Source: Apostichopus japonicus (taxonomy: Eukaryota; Echinodermata; Holothuroidea; Aspidochirotida; Stichopodidae). From it: a DNA stretch of 64,000 bases. A program made the position numbers and the translations under genes. The stretch covers positions 21,388,898 to 21,452,897 of the forward strand of contig NC_092577.1 of assembly GCF_037975245.1 (NCBI RefSeq), given 5' to 3'. This document shows, piece by piece, positions 1 to 9,875 of the stretch (positions within the stretch are counted from its first letter, which is position 1; the number at the start of each line of letters is the position of its first letter). The notes under the pieces were generated by a model. It did no database searches, was not told the origin of the DNA, and worked only from the letters and a program-made list of their open reading frames with translations.

Positions 1-1200
1 ACTCGAATAATACTCTTTATATACGCGGACAATGCCGTGAAGGCCACTAGCCACGGTCCCATCGGTAGCGCGCACAGACGGGACGCGTCTGTCACCCGCC
101 GATGAGCTAACGGACTGGTAAAACCTCAGTGAAGGGCGCTCCTCGGCTTCCACCGCTTCGACACGGGCCCTGACGCGGGCACCGTGGTACTTTTCATCGA
201 GATAAGTCTGCAAAGCGATGACTGCCGAAGGGTCGCCAAACTTCACCTCCGCGCACAGCTTGGAGAATTTTTCTCTTCGACGCCGTGCGCGGGTCACGCA
301 ATACTGAATTGCGTAGCGTTTGATGCGCAACTTGATATTATCCCACCACTGGGATGTAGAAGCAAAGGCCGGCTTCAATGTTTGCCATCCTTTGTACCTG
401 GTCTCGAAACCTTGGCGGAATTCTGCCTCGCCAAGAATCCGACAGTTAAGCTTCCATAGGCCCCGCCCGATCGGGAAAATGGAAGGCAAAACAAAACGTG
501 CTACCACAGTGTCATGGTCAGAGAGCGGACAGCTGAGCGTCTCGCAACCCGAAAATTTAAAACTTACGGGCGCATACACTCGATCTATCCTGGAGGCATC
601 TTCTCCGTTAGGCCTCACCCACGTATACACCGTACTACACGGGTGTATACGCCTCCAGACATCGGCTAAAAGGTGTGCGGAAGTGAATCTGTCCAATTCT
701 GTGATCCCAGCGTCGGGACTAGCAGACACAGAAGCCCCGAGTCTGTCAAGACCCGAGTCTGGGACACAGTTAAAGTCTCCGACCATGACACATGGAGCAC
801 TACCAGGAACAAAGGAAGGCAGTGTGTTAAAAAAATCTCGTCTAGCAGAAGGCCGATTGGGAGCATACACATTGCAAAGGGAGATGTTACCCTGTGGATA
901 CTTGAAAAGAATGCAAACCAATCGGCCCTCGTGATCCGTCTCCACCCTAGTGGCACAACCCGCCTGACGAGGTGACAGGAGGATGACAGTGCCACAGGAT
1001 GAAGACGAACCAAACGAAGCATGCAGCCCACCACCCCACTCATAGGCCCATAGAGGGACATCTTCTTCCAAAATATGTGTTTCTTGTAGGCAAACGCAGT
1101 CGACTACCATTGAAATACAATATTGGAAAATGCGACTGCGCTTGCGATGATCCCTCATGCCATTCACGTTCAAGGTGGCAACTGAAAATGTATGGGCCAT
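1..1200 (-). CDS. LINE ORF2, N-terminal part: endonuclease domain (partial)
   Basis: Starts at ATG 1200-1198 and stays open for 400 codons to the window edge, so an ATG-to-stop scan misses it. Translation by hand shows an exonuclease-endonuclease-phosphatase fold: LNVNG at residues 10-14, LQE ending at E40, NVYAPN at 110-115, GDFN at 141-144, SRID with D206, and SDHD at 227-230. All expected catalytic positions are present. Known role: nicking the target DNA to prime reverse transcription. Residues about 240-400 are the linker before the RT. The start lies 20 bp after the ORF1 stop in another frame, which suggests re-initiation or termination-coupled translation. No defect is visible, so copy A may come from a recently active element. 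Confidence 0.9.
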   Translation of the reverse strand, partial: MAHTFSVATLNVNGMRDHRKRSRIFQYCISMVVDCVCLQETHILEEDVPLWAYEWGGGLHASFGSSSSCGTVILLSPRQAGCATRVETDHEGRLVCILFKYPQGNISLCNVYAPNRPSARRDFFNTLPSFVPGSAPCVMVGDFNCVPDSGLDRLGASVSASPDAGITELDRFTSAHLLADVWRRIHPCSTVYTWVRPNGEDASRIDRVYAPVSFKFSGCETLSCPLSDHDTVVARFVLPSIFPIGRGLWKLNCRILGEAEFRQGFETRYKGWQTLKPAFASTSQWWDNIKLRIKRYAIQYCVTRARRRREKFSKLCAEVKFGDPSAVIALQTYLDEKYHGARVRARVEAVEAEERPSLRFYQSVSSSAGDRRVPSVRATDGTVASGLHGIVRVYKEYYSS

Positions 1201-1220
1201 GAGAGGGCAATGGGGCAAAA

Positions 1221-2396
1221 CTACGCCGACGTCGATTCTGTAAGCTTCAAGCGCGCTCTAGACGACATATCGTCGTCGGAGTCGTCACTTGAGGCCGACC
1301 TTTTCAGTGATGGTTCCCCCATCTCGTCGTACCAGCTCGTCCCAGTGGCACGTTTCGGCTCGACGATCACCGAGCCTCCGGAGTCGCTGTCAGACATAGC
1401 CTCCGGAGACCGGACGACCGAGTCGTCGTCAGACAGAGTCTCCGGATCTGGCGATACCGGCGGCGGACTGGGGACGGAACTGGACGGGTTGATGGGGGAA
1501 GCTGGTGGAGACCCCGTGTCCGCTTCGCTGTGTGGTGGAGACGATGTGGGCACGGGGTTGATGGGGGAAGCTGGTGGAGACTTTCTCGGTGCGGGCACGG
1601 GGTTGGGGTCTGCAACTACGGGGGAGGGTGAAGGAGGTGCGGAGAGTGAATCCGCACCCGTTTCCCCCTCCCTGCGTGGAGCTTCCTCCGGGGCAGTAGG
1701 TGCGCCAGAACTTGGCGCCTTTGCTTGACCCCCACTCTTTGTCATAAAGACATAAGAGGAGGGACAAGCGCGAAAGACATGTCCCTCCTTCCCACAGAGT
1801 GAGCACACGACTTCGCTTGGGCAAGCAGAGGTATCATGCCCAAGACGAAGGCAGCGCCCACACTTTTTGTTTGGGCAGCCCTTGGCTTCGTGCCCGGTCT
1901 CCCCACACCTGAAGCAGGTACGGGGCTGACCGGGGTAACGCACGTGAGCTTTATGCCCGGCAATAAAAAGGAAGGAGGGAATGTCCTGCTTGAGGTCGAT
2001 CCGAACCTGTCGGTGCCCGTTGAACACCCCAGGGGCCTGTGCGTAGGAGCACATTTTAATAGCCTTGACAGCCCCGAACCGACCTAAAACAGTTGCGACA
2101 AGTTCTTGACGCACCTCTAATCCTACGTGGATGACAGTTACCCATACGGAACGTTCGTATGGAGTAACTGTCAAACCTTCAACCCCACTCAGCAACGTGA
2201 CACCCTTCTGCCGGGTCACGTCACTGGTAAAACGTAGATCATACGTATTACGACCCTGGAGAGCTTGTAGAGCATCAACCTCTCCAGGCACAACAACACC
2301 CTTACTCTTTAAAATACTAAAAACTTGCACCGGTGGAACCGCTTGTTCACCGGTGAAGGTCAACTTAACAATTTTCGAATCACGGCGCGATGCCAT
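1221..2396 (-). CDS. LINE ORF1, Gag-like nucleic-acid-binding protein
   Basis: The reading frame opens at 2438, but the second Met (2396, sequence MASRRDSK) is the better start because the first 14 residues are hydrophobic and look like leader translated by chance. Counted from 2438, three CCHC knuckles lie at residues 175-188, 193-206 and 212-225. They follow a region of about 150 residues that could hold an RRM-like fold, and precede a Pro/Ser/Asp-rich acidic tail with a duplicated PPASPINP block. Such ORF1 proteins bind LINE RNA in cytoplasmic particles. The frame is intact. ORF2 follows after 20 bp. The product class is clear; exact family name is not. Confidence 0.85.
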   Translation of the reverse strand: MASRRDSKIVKLTFTGEQAVPPVQVFSILKSKGVVVPGEVDALQALQGRNTYDLRFTSDVTRQKGVTLLSGVEGLTVTPYERSVWVTVIHVGLEVRQELVATVLGRFGAVKAIKMCSYAQAPGVFNGHRQVRIDLKQDIPSFLFIAGHKAHVRYPGQPRTCFRCGETGHEAKGCPNKKCGRCLRLGHDTSACPSEVVCSLCGKEGHVFRACPSSYVFMTKSGGQAKAPSSGAPTAPEEAPRREGETGADSLSAPPSPSPVVADPNPVPAPRKSPPASPINPVPTSSPPHSEADTGSPPASPINPSSSVPSPPPVSPDPETLSDDDSVVRSPEAMSDSDSGGSVIVEPKRATGTSWYDEMGEPSLKRSASSDDSDDDMSSRARLKLTESTSA

Positions 2397-2615
2397 GATA
2401 CCGAAGGTGGCTAGGCCACAGAGGAGTAACAAAAACAAACTATAAAGACAGGTTTAAACTTAAAACGATATACGATAACTATATACGACAAACGCACACA
2501 CCCGCCTGGCGGGAAGTATAGCACAGTACAGTACAGTAAGGTAAGGTAAGAAAGTAGCTGTATCAGATGGAGAGCGAGAGCGAAACACGTCTGCACTCCA
2601 CGAAAGCCAACAGTA

Positions 2616-4034
2616 AACAGAGTATATTATATCTTCACTTGGGTGGATATCTGCTACTGAATACAAATGGTGAAAGTTGCATCCTATACACTCTTTTACC
2701 ATGGATGGGACAGGATGTTACTCTGTCCACATGTTTCCTTTACTACATAAACAGTGGTTAAGCTACTGAGGCAATGACCACAAATCCTGCTGGGGTTTTT
2801 GTTGTAATCAGTAAAAAATATATTGGAATTGTTCAGGCACAAGTTGTCAGGTAAAACCTCACACATGTATCCACACCAATCGAGGTGTATCAGCTGTCGC
2901 CTTAGTTGGGCATCCAATTCTTCGTATCTTTACTTTTCTACAGATTACGTATGCAAGCTCCTATGTTCATCCAAACAATGAGGATGCCATAAAACAACAC
3001 CGAAGCAGATTTCAAAAGCTTTGCTGAAGTGGTTGATGGCCTTCCAATTTCTAATTTTCTTTCATTGTAGTGGGGAGCAATCGACTCTGTGAATTGTCTG
3101 TTCACATGGTGTTTTGGCACAGCTGCAGAGCAGTGTTAATTAACGGGTCGCTACCAGCCTTTAGGGAAGTTGCTTAAGTCTTACATTAAAGTTTTACTTA
3201 CATCTGGTTTCCATTGTAACTAACTAAATGATAACATTTTTAAAGAAAAGTTCCAATGAGAAGTATTCCTCTCTAGAAGGCTTTAGACTTCATAAATATC
3301 AATTTCATGCTGACTTAATATTTGGTGTTTTCAAACATGTTGCCAATTTTTGTTTTTTCAAAATGAATTGACAGAAATTTGCTGTTTGTTTCCCCGCATG
3401 GGATCAAATGTGATTTTTTTGTCCCATTTACGAACAAGTAACTTTCATATTCCATGGATTAATGAACAATTTCAGATTGATTTTCATTACACTTTTATGA
3501 AAATGAAAGCCTAAGCTTTCCAGGTCCCATCCACATAGTGGTTTAGGGTACTTTATTCAAACTGTTCTTCTATTTCAACCTAGTATATTTGAGATTTCAA
3601 TCATCCAGATTTTGTTGGCAGGCTACTAGAAGTTACAGCTCTTGTTACAAGAGAGAATACATACAAAAAATTCACTTGACTTTTTATTATTTATTAGTTA
3701 TGTACTTCCCAAACTTGAAAATGTCAAATTTCATCCAAGATTGTAGTTAATATCATGAACCAGAAAAATGTATCCTGGAATTACAAAATGGTCACCAATC
3801 AGCCACAAAACAGACAGGAAACCTCCTTCCCTAAAAACTGCCAGCACATCCGTGCAAGTTGTCTGTATGCTGTGTGTCTGTATTTCCTGTAAAATAATCA
3901 TATGAAAACCACATATGAAAGATGAAGACACACAAAAGCTTGGAAGCCATCTGGGGACGTAAATTTTCAAATAAATGTCCATATGATTTCCCTAATTTTG
4001 ATTGGCCCCTAAATCTGCCTCCCCTAAAGTTTTA
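2616..4034. other. Stretch without a recognised gene
   Basis: AT-rich DNA between the LINE and the gypsy element. Short open stretches on the minus strand at 2696-2917 and 2938-3120 show no domain I recognise and no convincing splice-site pair. I see no repeat structure. Confidence 0.5.
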
Positions 4035-4039
4035 GGCAT

Positions 4040-4745
4040 TGTCACGGATTCTTTTCAAGAGAGCAGTCGACAACGGTGTAAAGACGGACAGAGAGAGTAT
4101 ATGAGTTTCACAAGTTCAATATAATTGTTAACAACAACAATAAAATTAATATTGGTTACATACAACAAAATAAATCATCATTTTCTATATATATATATAT
4201 CCTTTTAAACTTCCACTTCTATACTTCATATGGCTTTCTGTCTTATGGTCCTAGTTTTGTTCGTTGAGGGTTCTGTCAACGTTTATGGTTTCTACACAAA
4301 TGAATGTTCTTTCTTTCTATATACGAGCGTCGGCCTTTCCTTTTCGTAGTTTCACGTAACTCTCTTGCCTCTTTTGCCATCTATAAAAGTACAATAAACA
4401 CCGAATTTAATTCGTAAAGTAATGAGTCCATGTTATCTCAATGAAGGTGGAAATTGGTTTCTTTTGAACTAAAATTCTGAGCTAACATGTTATAATTAAA
4501 CAACAGCAACTTACGGTTTTGCTTTCGGTTCAAGACCGAGATTGAAAAGAGAGAGCACGTGGCTTTACTGTTCTATTTATACCCGATGCCGACGGAATTC
4601 CGATACTCGTTAACAAAGAAATGATTACGTAATGCTTAAGGATGCACAAAACCATGGCTAAATAAGTAGCATCCAATTAACTAAACACGTAAAGCAATCA
4701 ATAAAATACTTGAGGGGGTATTTTATCCCCGAACGGGTTGTGACA
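4040..4745 (-). repeat. 3' LTR of the Gmr1-like element (complete)
   Basis: 706 bp, read on the minus strand as TGTCACAACC...CCGTGACA, so it has the usual TG...CA ends. Its first 220 bp on the plus strand (4040-4262) match the right LTR at 9529-9744 almost base for base. It carries U3 with a TATA box. The left flank ends in the 5-bp duplication GGCAT. Confidence 0.88.
4573..4581 (-). promoter_or_regulatory. TATA box in LTR U3
   Basis: Reads TATAAATAG on the minus strand, inside the complete LTR. A CACGTG E-box lies just downstream at about 4556-4561. Likely core promoter of the element; activity is inferred. Confidence 0.55.
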
Positions 4746-4763
4746 TTTCACTCCCCTCCTCTT
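4746..4763 (-). other. Polypurine tract
   Basis: AAGAGGAGGGGAGTGAAA on the minus strand directly before the 3' LTR start TGTCACAA. This is the expected primer site for plus-strand DNA synthesis and fixes the LTR boundary. Confidence 0.8.
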
Positions 4764-4984
4764 GAAGAAAATGTTTCATTTTCTTAATACTTTTAAACAT
4801 TTACAACACAACTCTTTTCTTAACATTCTTTAACATTTGTAACTTTTTTTTCTTTATATTCTTAGAATTTGTAACTCAATTATTTCCTTATAGTAAACAA
4901 TACTATTACGATACACTGTTCAACACTTCAATTACTTTACACTCCTCTAAGTTCATACAATGATTCAGTTACCAGATCAAACGA

Positions 4985-6330
4985 CTTAGACAATCTGCAC
5001 CAACATTTGATGAACCCTTAATTGCTTCAATTCTCAATTGATAGGGTTGAATACTTAGAGACCATCTCATAATACGTGGATTTGCTAATCTAGCCTTTTC
5101 AAGAAATGCTAGAGGCTTTATGGTCTGTTTGTACGGCAAATTCCCTACCGTAAAGGTATCGTTGCAATTTCTTAATCCCCCAAACTAAAGCAAGGCATTC
5201 CTTCTCCACGACAGAATAAGCCTTCTCTCTTTGTAACAGTTTCCTACTTGCGTAAGCCACAGGAAATAACTCGTTATCATGCTCTTGTAAGAGTATGGCT
5301 CCTAATCCAAATCTGATCCATCTGTTCTTAGAATAAATTGTTCTGAAAGATCAGGCAGGTGGAAAATCGGAGAGCTTATTTCTCAAAGACTGTCTCCCCA
5401 AACTAGTTTGTTAGGTTCCCTATTTTTAGTTTTGTCAGTGAGAGGGGATGCTATCGCAGCATAATTAGGTATAAAACCCCTATAATATCCAGTCAGACCC
5501 AAGAAAGATCGGAGTTGCTTCTTGGTCTGTGGTTTTGGTGCAGCCTTAATCTTTTCAACTTTATCCAATTGGGGTTCTAATTTTCCTTTTTCTACAACAT
5601 GACCTACAAATTCTACCCTTTGCTTTGCAATGCAGCATTTGCTGGGCTTTGCTGTCAAATTTGCTTCTCTGAGTCTCTTAAATACTGCACTAAGTACGTT
5701 TAAGTGTTGTTCCCAAGATGGAGTATGGACAAGAATATCATCCAAATAGCAGTCTACATGACGTAATCCTTTGAGCAAAATTATCATATCCCTTACTAAG
5801 ATCTAGCTTCGAAAAGAAGTGATCTTGCGCAAGATGGGTTACTATTGCATCCATACTTGGCATAGGTTCAGCATCAAATACTGTTAGCTTATTTAGTTGT
5901 CGATAATCTATGCAGAAACGGTTACCCCCGTCTTTTTTTCTTAAAAATGCACTGTATGGTGAATCGGATCGTTCAATTATTTTCATTTGTAACATCTTAT
6001 CAATCTCTTCCTGAACAACTTCCTTCATAGCATGTGGAATAGGGTACTGTTTTACTCTTAAAGGTTCATCAGAAGTAAGTTTAATACTATGTGCTACAAG
6101 TTGGGTGTGACCTGGACGGTCAGTTAACACATCCTTGAAATTATACAAAATTATCTTAACTTTCTGAGTTTGCGCCCATGTTAAGTTTTGATTGACCTCT
6201 ACATTCTCATACGTTTCCTCTACCTCGGTTGGTGTCAATTCTAGGTAACCTAGATCTTTATTCTCCAAATTTTGGTTAATATGACCTTCCTGAGTTTCAC
6301 GATCTAATTGTGCATCGTGTTCTACAATTA
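4985..6330 (-). pseudogene. Gypsy reverse transcriptase and RNase H (Gmr1-like), broken
   Basis: RT blocks read in order: a primer-grip region with HAMKEVVQEEID, KKDGGNRFCIDYRQLN, KLDLSKGY (first catalytic Asp) and CYLDDILVH (YLDD, catalytic pair). Between LDLSKGY and the next block, at about 5785-5790, some 35-40 codons that normally hold the AFxT and FGxxNAPxTFQ motifs are missing, so the enzyme is dead. After YLDD come FVGHVV and LRSFLGLTGYYRGFI (connection). RNase H follows after a frameshift near 5383, with [32 protein letters not shown] and a GADCLSR end at about 4985. It is the last pol domain before the polypurine tract, which sets the unusual order. Confidence 0.88.
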
Positions 6331-6379
6331 CAGCACTGCACACCACATCTACCAAACCACCATCATCAATTCCCTTGAA

Positions 6380-7830
6380 CTCTGTGGTCATACTTTTGTC
6401 CTCTGCTTCTCGATTAATATACCGTTTTAACAGATTTGCATGAAACATTTTGATTTTACCATTAACATCGATACTATAGTCTAATGAACCAGACTTTTGT
6501 ACTACTTTGTAGGGCCCTCGCCATTGTGACACTAATTTGTTGGTATCACTGGGGGAGTAGAAGCACAGAGTCCCCGACATTAAATGATCTATGTTTTGTC
6601 TTCTTGTCATAGTTACGTTTATACCTAGTCGACGCTTTTGCTAACTCCTGACTAGCCATTTTACATGTTTGCTGAAGGCGTTCTTTCAACTGAACAACAT
6701 ACTCATACGTTCCTCGAACAGTGGGATCGTCTTCCTCGTCAGCCCATAATTCTCTGAGTATTGTCAATTGGTCCACAAATTTTACGACCGTACAATAGTT
6801 CGAATGGGGCAAAGCCCGTACTTTCTTGAGGGGTTTCTCTATATGCGAATAGGAGGGGGTCTATGTATCTGTCCCAGTCACGTGGGCGTTCGGTACACAT
6901 TCTCCTTAACATGAGCTTTAGGGTGCCATTAACCCGTTCTACCAACCCATTGCAAGCAGGATGGTAGGGGGTAGTCGTAAGTTGACGCACAGATAAAAGT
7001 CGACGACTTCCCTCATCAAGTCGGACGTCAACTGGGTGCCCTGATCAGTTAAAACTTCTCTCGGAACACCTACCCTAGAGAACACAGTTATTAGAGCTTC
7101 GGCAACTCTTGTTGTCTCGATACTGGGAAGGGCTACTGCCTCAGGATAACGTGTAGCATAGTCTACAATTGTAAGTATGTATCGGTTATTTCGATCAGTT
7201 TTGGGCTGGATTGGTCCGACTATATCTATAGCGACTCTCTGGAAGGGGGTCTCGATTATAGGCATGGTACCCAGGGGTAATTACCGACACGACCCTTAGG
7301 TACAGTTCGTTGACATACGTCACAACTTCTGCAGAATCTAGTTATATCTGCTTGGCAACCTGGCCAATAAAAATCAGATAATATCTTATGTTTAGTCTTT
7401 CTAGCACCCTGATGTCCTCCGAGTATCGACTCATGAGCCATCTTCATGACAAACTGCCTGTATGCTTTGGGAACTACAAGTTGTAAAGTAGTATCCTCAA
7501 CTTCGCCATTAATCACTTTAAAGTTGCGATACAAAAATCCATTTCGCCAAACATAACTATGAGTGCGCCCAAACCTATTGAGGGGTGCCTCCTCATGAGA
7601 ATCCGCTAATCTTCTACATTTCGACAAAGTTACGTCACCCATTTGTGCTTTCTTAAAATCCCCCGTTTTAACTTTTGGTAATGCCTTTGGAACATTAAGT
7701 TTTGGTAACGGTTTTCCAATGGCAGCTTTCTGAGCCCTAGTTTGAACTGCTCCAACTTTTTCTCTACATTTCCCATCCGTTGTTTTTCACCAATTAGGGT
7801 CTGGATCACCAGGTCCCCTAACACCATCTA
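6380..7830 (-). pseudogene. Gypsy integrase (upstream of RT), frameshifted
   Basis: The N-terminal HHCC zinc finger lies around 7300-7440 (HESILGGHQGA, then FCRSCDVCQR). The DDE core follows: AIDIVGPI at about 7225 with the first Asp, LTDQGTQLTSD near 7045, and PYHPACNGLVERVNG near 6940-6975 with the Glu. The C-terminal GPY/F module (WRGPYKV, FHANLLKRY) is at 6430-6520. Single-base frameshifts break it near 7263, 6985 and 6560. Catalytic residues survive in sequence. It sits between protease and RT, as in Gmr1 elements and unlike most gypsy elements. Confidence 0.86.
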
Positions 7831-7839
7831 TATTTCCCA

Positions 7840-8260
7840 GGAGAATATCATACAATGGATTACGGAAACAAGAAGCTTCTACAATTCCCGAAAAAAATGG
7901 TGTATCAATCCGTAGTCTTGCTACGGGGATTGTTCTTATAGTACCGTCTGCTAATGCCAATGTTTCAGCTGCCCAGTAAATTGTTCGGGTAAAACCAATT
8001 CTCGACGTATAATCACACCATCACAACCACACTATCCCTAAGCACACTAACTACCCTTCCATTTACACGACCTTGTTCTACAGGAGCTTTCCGACAAAAC
8101 TTTACATCACATGCCGCACTCATCAATGGCAACGTATTTCCACACTTAAGGGTTACTTTTCCTTCATTTACGCAACAACTACCTAACTGACTATTTGGTG
8201 TAGATACCATCACACATGCAACTGTACCAATATGATCAGTAGGTTCATATTCGAGTTCAT
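7840..8260 (-). pseudogene. Retropepsin-type protease region, frameshifted at the active site
   Basis: The minus strand reads RVNGRVVSVLRDS and then loses the frame. Removing a duplicated TG dinucleotide at about 8033-8036 would restore the active-site triplet Asp-Ser-Gly with downstream GVIIRRELV. This is the expected place and motif for a retropepsin between gag and integrase. The frameshift lies within the active site. In the same region the sequence LYDILLGNIDGV (about 7825-7860) fits the protease-integrase junction. Confidence 0.65.
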
Positions 8261-9305
8261 GATTTGGCCATGTTCTTTCATGCGACACATGAGGAACATC
8301 TTTCTCAGTTACTGCGGCTGCTCTACTCTGTGGAGTGGTTCGAAACCAACATTCAGTTGCGGTGTGACCCAATTTGTGGCATATGTCACACTGACGTTGC
8401 CTGCTAGGTCGCCTTACGAAAGGAGGTTGGGCCCAGGCTTCAGGACCTACTCTACGTCTGTCAGGACGTTGGTTAAAACTATTACCTTGCGACGGTTTAT
8501 TTTGCTGGGAATGGGAGGGGTGCCCTTGAGAGGGTCTTCTTTCAGCGGCAGAATAGTTTTGAAATTCTCCCCCATGTGCATCTAAGTATTGTTCCGCCAT
8601 TTTAGTCAAACCGTTATTGATTTCGGAGCTCTTTGGAACATGCGTTAAGGAATTGTTCTCGTAACAGCAAATCGACCAATTTGGTATATTCTTTTGCCAC
8701 TTTAGCCATTTCAACCCAACGCGTTAAGAGGTTTTCAAGTCGTACTGCAAACTGGACGGCACCCTCCCCATTTTCTGGTCTAGCCCATCTGAATTTTTGA
8801 CGGAAACCATGTTCCGTTAGTTGATATTTCCTTAAGAGGGCATCTTTCAATTCGTCGTAATCAGTAGCCTTTGCTACGGGCAAGCGAGAATAAACTTCCA
8901 ATGCCTTTCCCTGTAGTAATGCACCAAGATTTATAGCCCACTCGCTACTACGAACCCAATTTTGTGCAGTGGCAAAACGCTGAAATCGTTCAATGTACGC
9001 ATCTAAATCATCAGTGTTATCATTGAACGGTGGAAGCTTGGGTGCAGGAGCCCTATTCAATAAATTCGGCCTACTGTCAAACTGTCTGTTACTCTTTCAA
9101 TCTTCTAAATTTGTCTTAAAAGTTCAAGTATTTCCTTTTCTTGTCTTTTCATTTCTATTTCATGGGCCCTCAAATCACGTGCAATTGCATCAGCGTCTTT
9201 CCTAGCCCTATCAGCTCATTCTCCCTCTTCCTTTACAAACTTATGTAAATCAGCTCCACTAAGCCCAAACGACGCGCTGAAGTCCGCCAGTATTTGAGTA
9301 TCCAT
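8260..9305 (-). pseudogene. Gypsy gag with one CCHC knuckle, broken
   Basis: A Met at 9305-9303 opens a frame rich in charged residues (coiled-coil-like, MKRQEKEILELLRQI) with two in-frame stops. The capsid-like region follows at 9060-8614 (FNDNTDDLDAYIERFQRFA, LLQGKALEVYSRLP, DALLRKYQLTEHGFRQKF), typical of gypsy Gag. After a frameshift at about 8650-8710 comes a basic tail with one zinc knuckle, CDICHKLGHTATEC, near 8350-8390. It would package element RNA. At least two stops and one frameshift disable it. Confidence 0.82.
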
Positions 9306-9508
9306 TACAGCAACTACAAGTTTAAATGCTCGGTCAGGTACAAACACAGTTGGCCTTCAATAGGTACTGATTACTGGTTAGGTACTGATCTTAAATACTA
9401 CAACATATAATATATTACGAAACACATATAAACTCTCTTCTCTAAACCCGATGTCAGTTGTCTGCTCTCACCTTTAAAAAGCTTTCATAAATTTCGTTTT
9501 AATAAATT

Positions 9509-9524
9509 CCCGGACAGGCCACCA
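9509..9524 (-). other. Primer-binding-site candidate
   Basis: TGGTGGCCTGTCCGGG on the minus strand starts four bases after the end of the right LTR. The leading TGG pairs with a tRNA CCA end. The tRNA species was not identified. Confidence 0.6.
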
Positions 9525-9528
9525 TAAA

Positions 9529-9870
9529 TGTCACGGATTCTTTTCAAGAGAGCAGTCGACAACGATGTAAAGACGGACAGAGAGAGTATATGAGTTTCAC
9601 AAGTTCAATATAATTGTTAACAACAACAATAAAAATTAATATTGGTTACATAGAACAAAATAAATCATCATTTTCTATATATATCCTTTTAAACTTCCAC
9701 TTCTATACTTCATATGGCTTTCTTTCTTATGGTCCTAGTTTTGTTCTATGTAACCAATATTAATTTTTATTGTTGTTGTTAACAATTATATTGAACTTGT
9801 GAAACTCATATACTCTCTCTGTCCGTCTTTACATCGTTGTCGACTGCTCTCTTGAAAAGAATCCGTCACA
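9529..9870. repeat. Snap-back right LTR: direct 216 bp plus inverted copy of its own end
   Basis: 9529-9744 matches the first 220 bp of the complete LTR. From 9737 the sequence reverses into the complement of 9529-9662, ending at 9870. Arms 9529-9662 and 9737-9870 (134 bp each, nearly identical) enclose a 74-bp loop. The switch point is TTTTGTTC (9737-9744), whose complement occurs at the end of the first arm. The rest of U3, with its promoter, is missing. The 5-bp target duplication follows immediately at 9871. Confidence 0.85.
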
Positions 9871-9875
9871 GGCAT

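Larger units (their letters stand above)
1..2615 (-). mobile_element. Tx1/L1-like LINE, 5' part (copy A), runs off the window
   Basis: Non-LTR retrotransposon read on the minus strand: about 175 bp of 5' leader (2439-2615, upper edge approximate), ORF1 with three zinc knuckles, a 20-bp gap, then ORF2 with an apurinic-type endonuclease, still open at position 1. The two-ORF layout, the endonuclease at the ORF2 start and the RT sequence of sister copies at 38.3 and 54 kb fit the Tx1/L1 group. ORF1 and the visible ORF2 have no stop or frameshift, so this is the best preserved copy in the window. Its 3' half lies outside. Confidence 0.88.
4040..9870 (-). mobile_element. Gmr1-like Ty3/gypsy LTR retrotransposon (gag-PR-INT-RT-RH), decayed
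   Basis: On the minus strand the order is gag (from 9305), protease (about 8040), integrase (7830-6380), RT (6200-5383) and RNase H (5382-4985). Integrase precedes RT as in Ty1/copia, yet RT and integrase sequences are gypsy-like. This is the order published for Gmr1-type elements of deuterostomes. The element is bounded by a complete 706-bp LTR on the left and an aberrant LTR on the right, with 5-bp target duplications GGCAT at 4035-4039 and 9871-9875. A polypurine tract and a primer-binding-like site abut the LTRs. At least four frameshifts, stops in gag and a deletion in RT make it non-autonomous. Confidence 0.88.

Noticed and set aside
666-1061. Minus-strand frame of 131 aa
   Set aside because: Overlaps the true ORF2 endonuclease in another frame; the ORF2 frame carries all catalytic motifs.
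2696-3120. Possible host exons with CGHC-like cysteines
   Set aside because: No domain recognised, no paired splice sites, too short to support.
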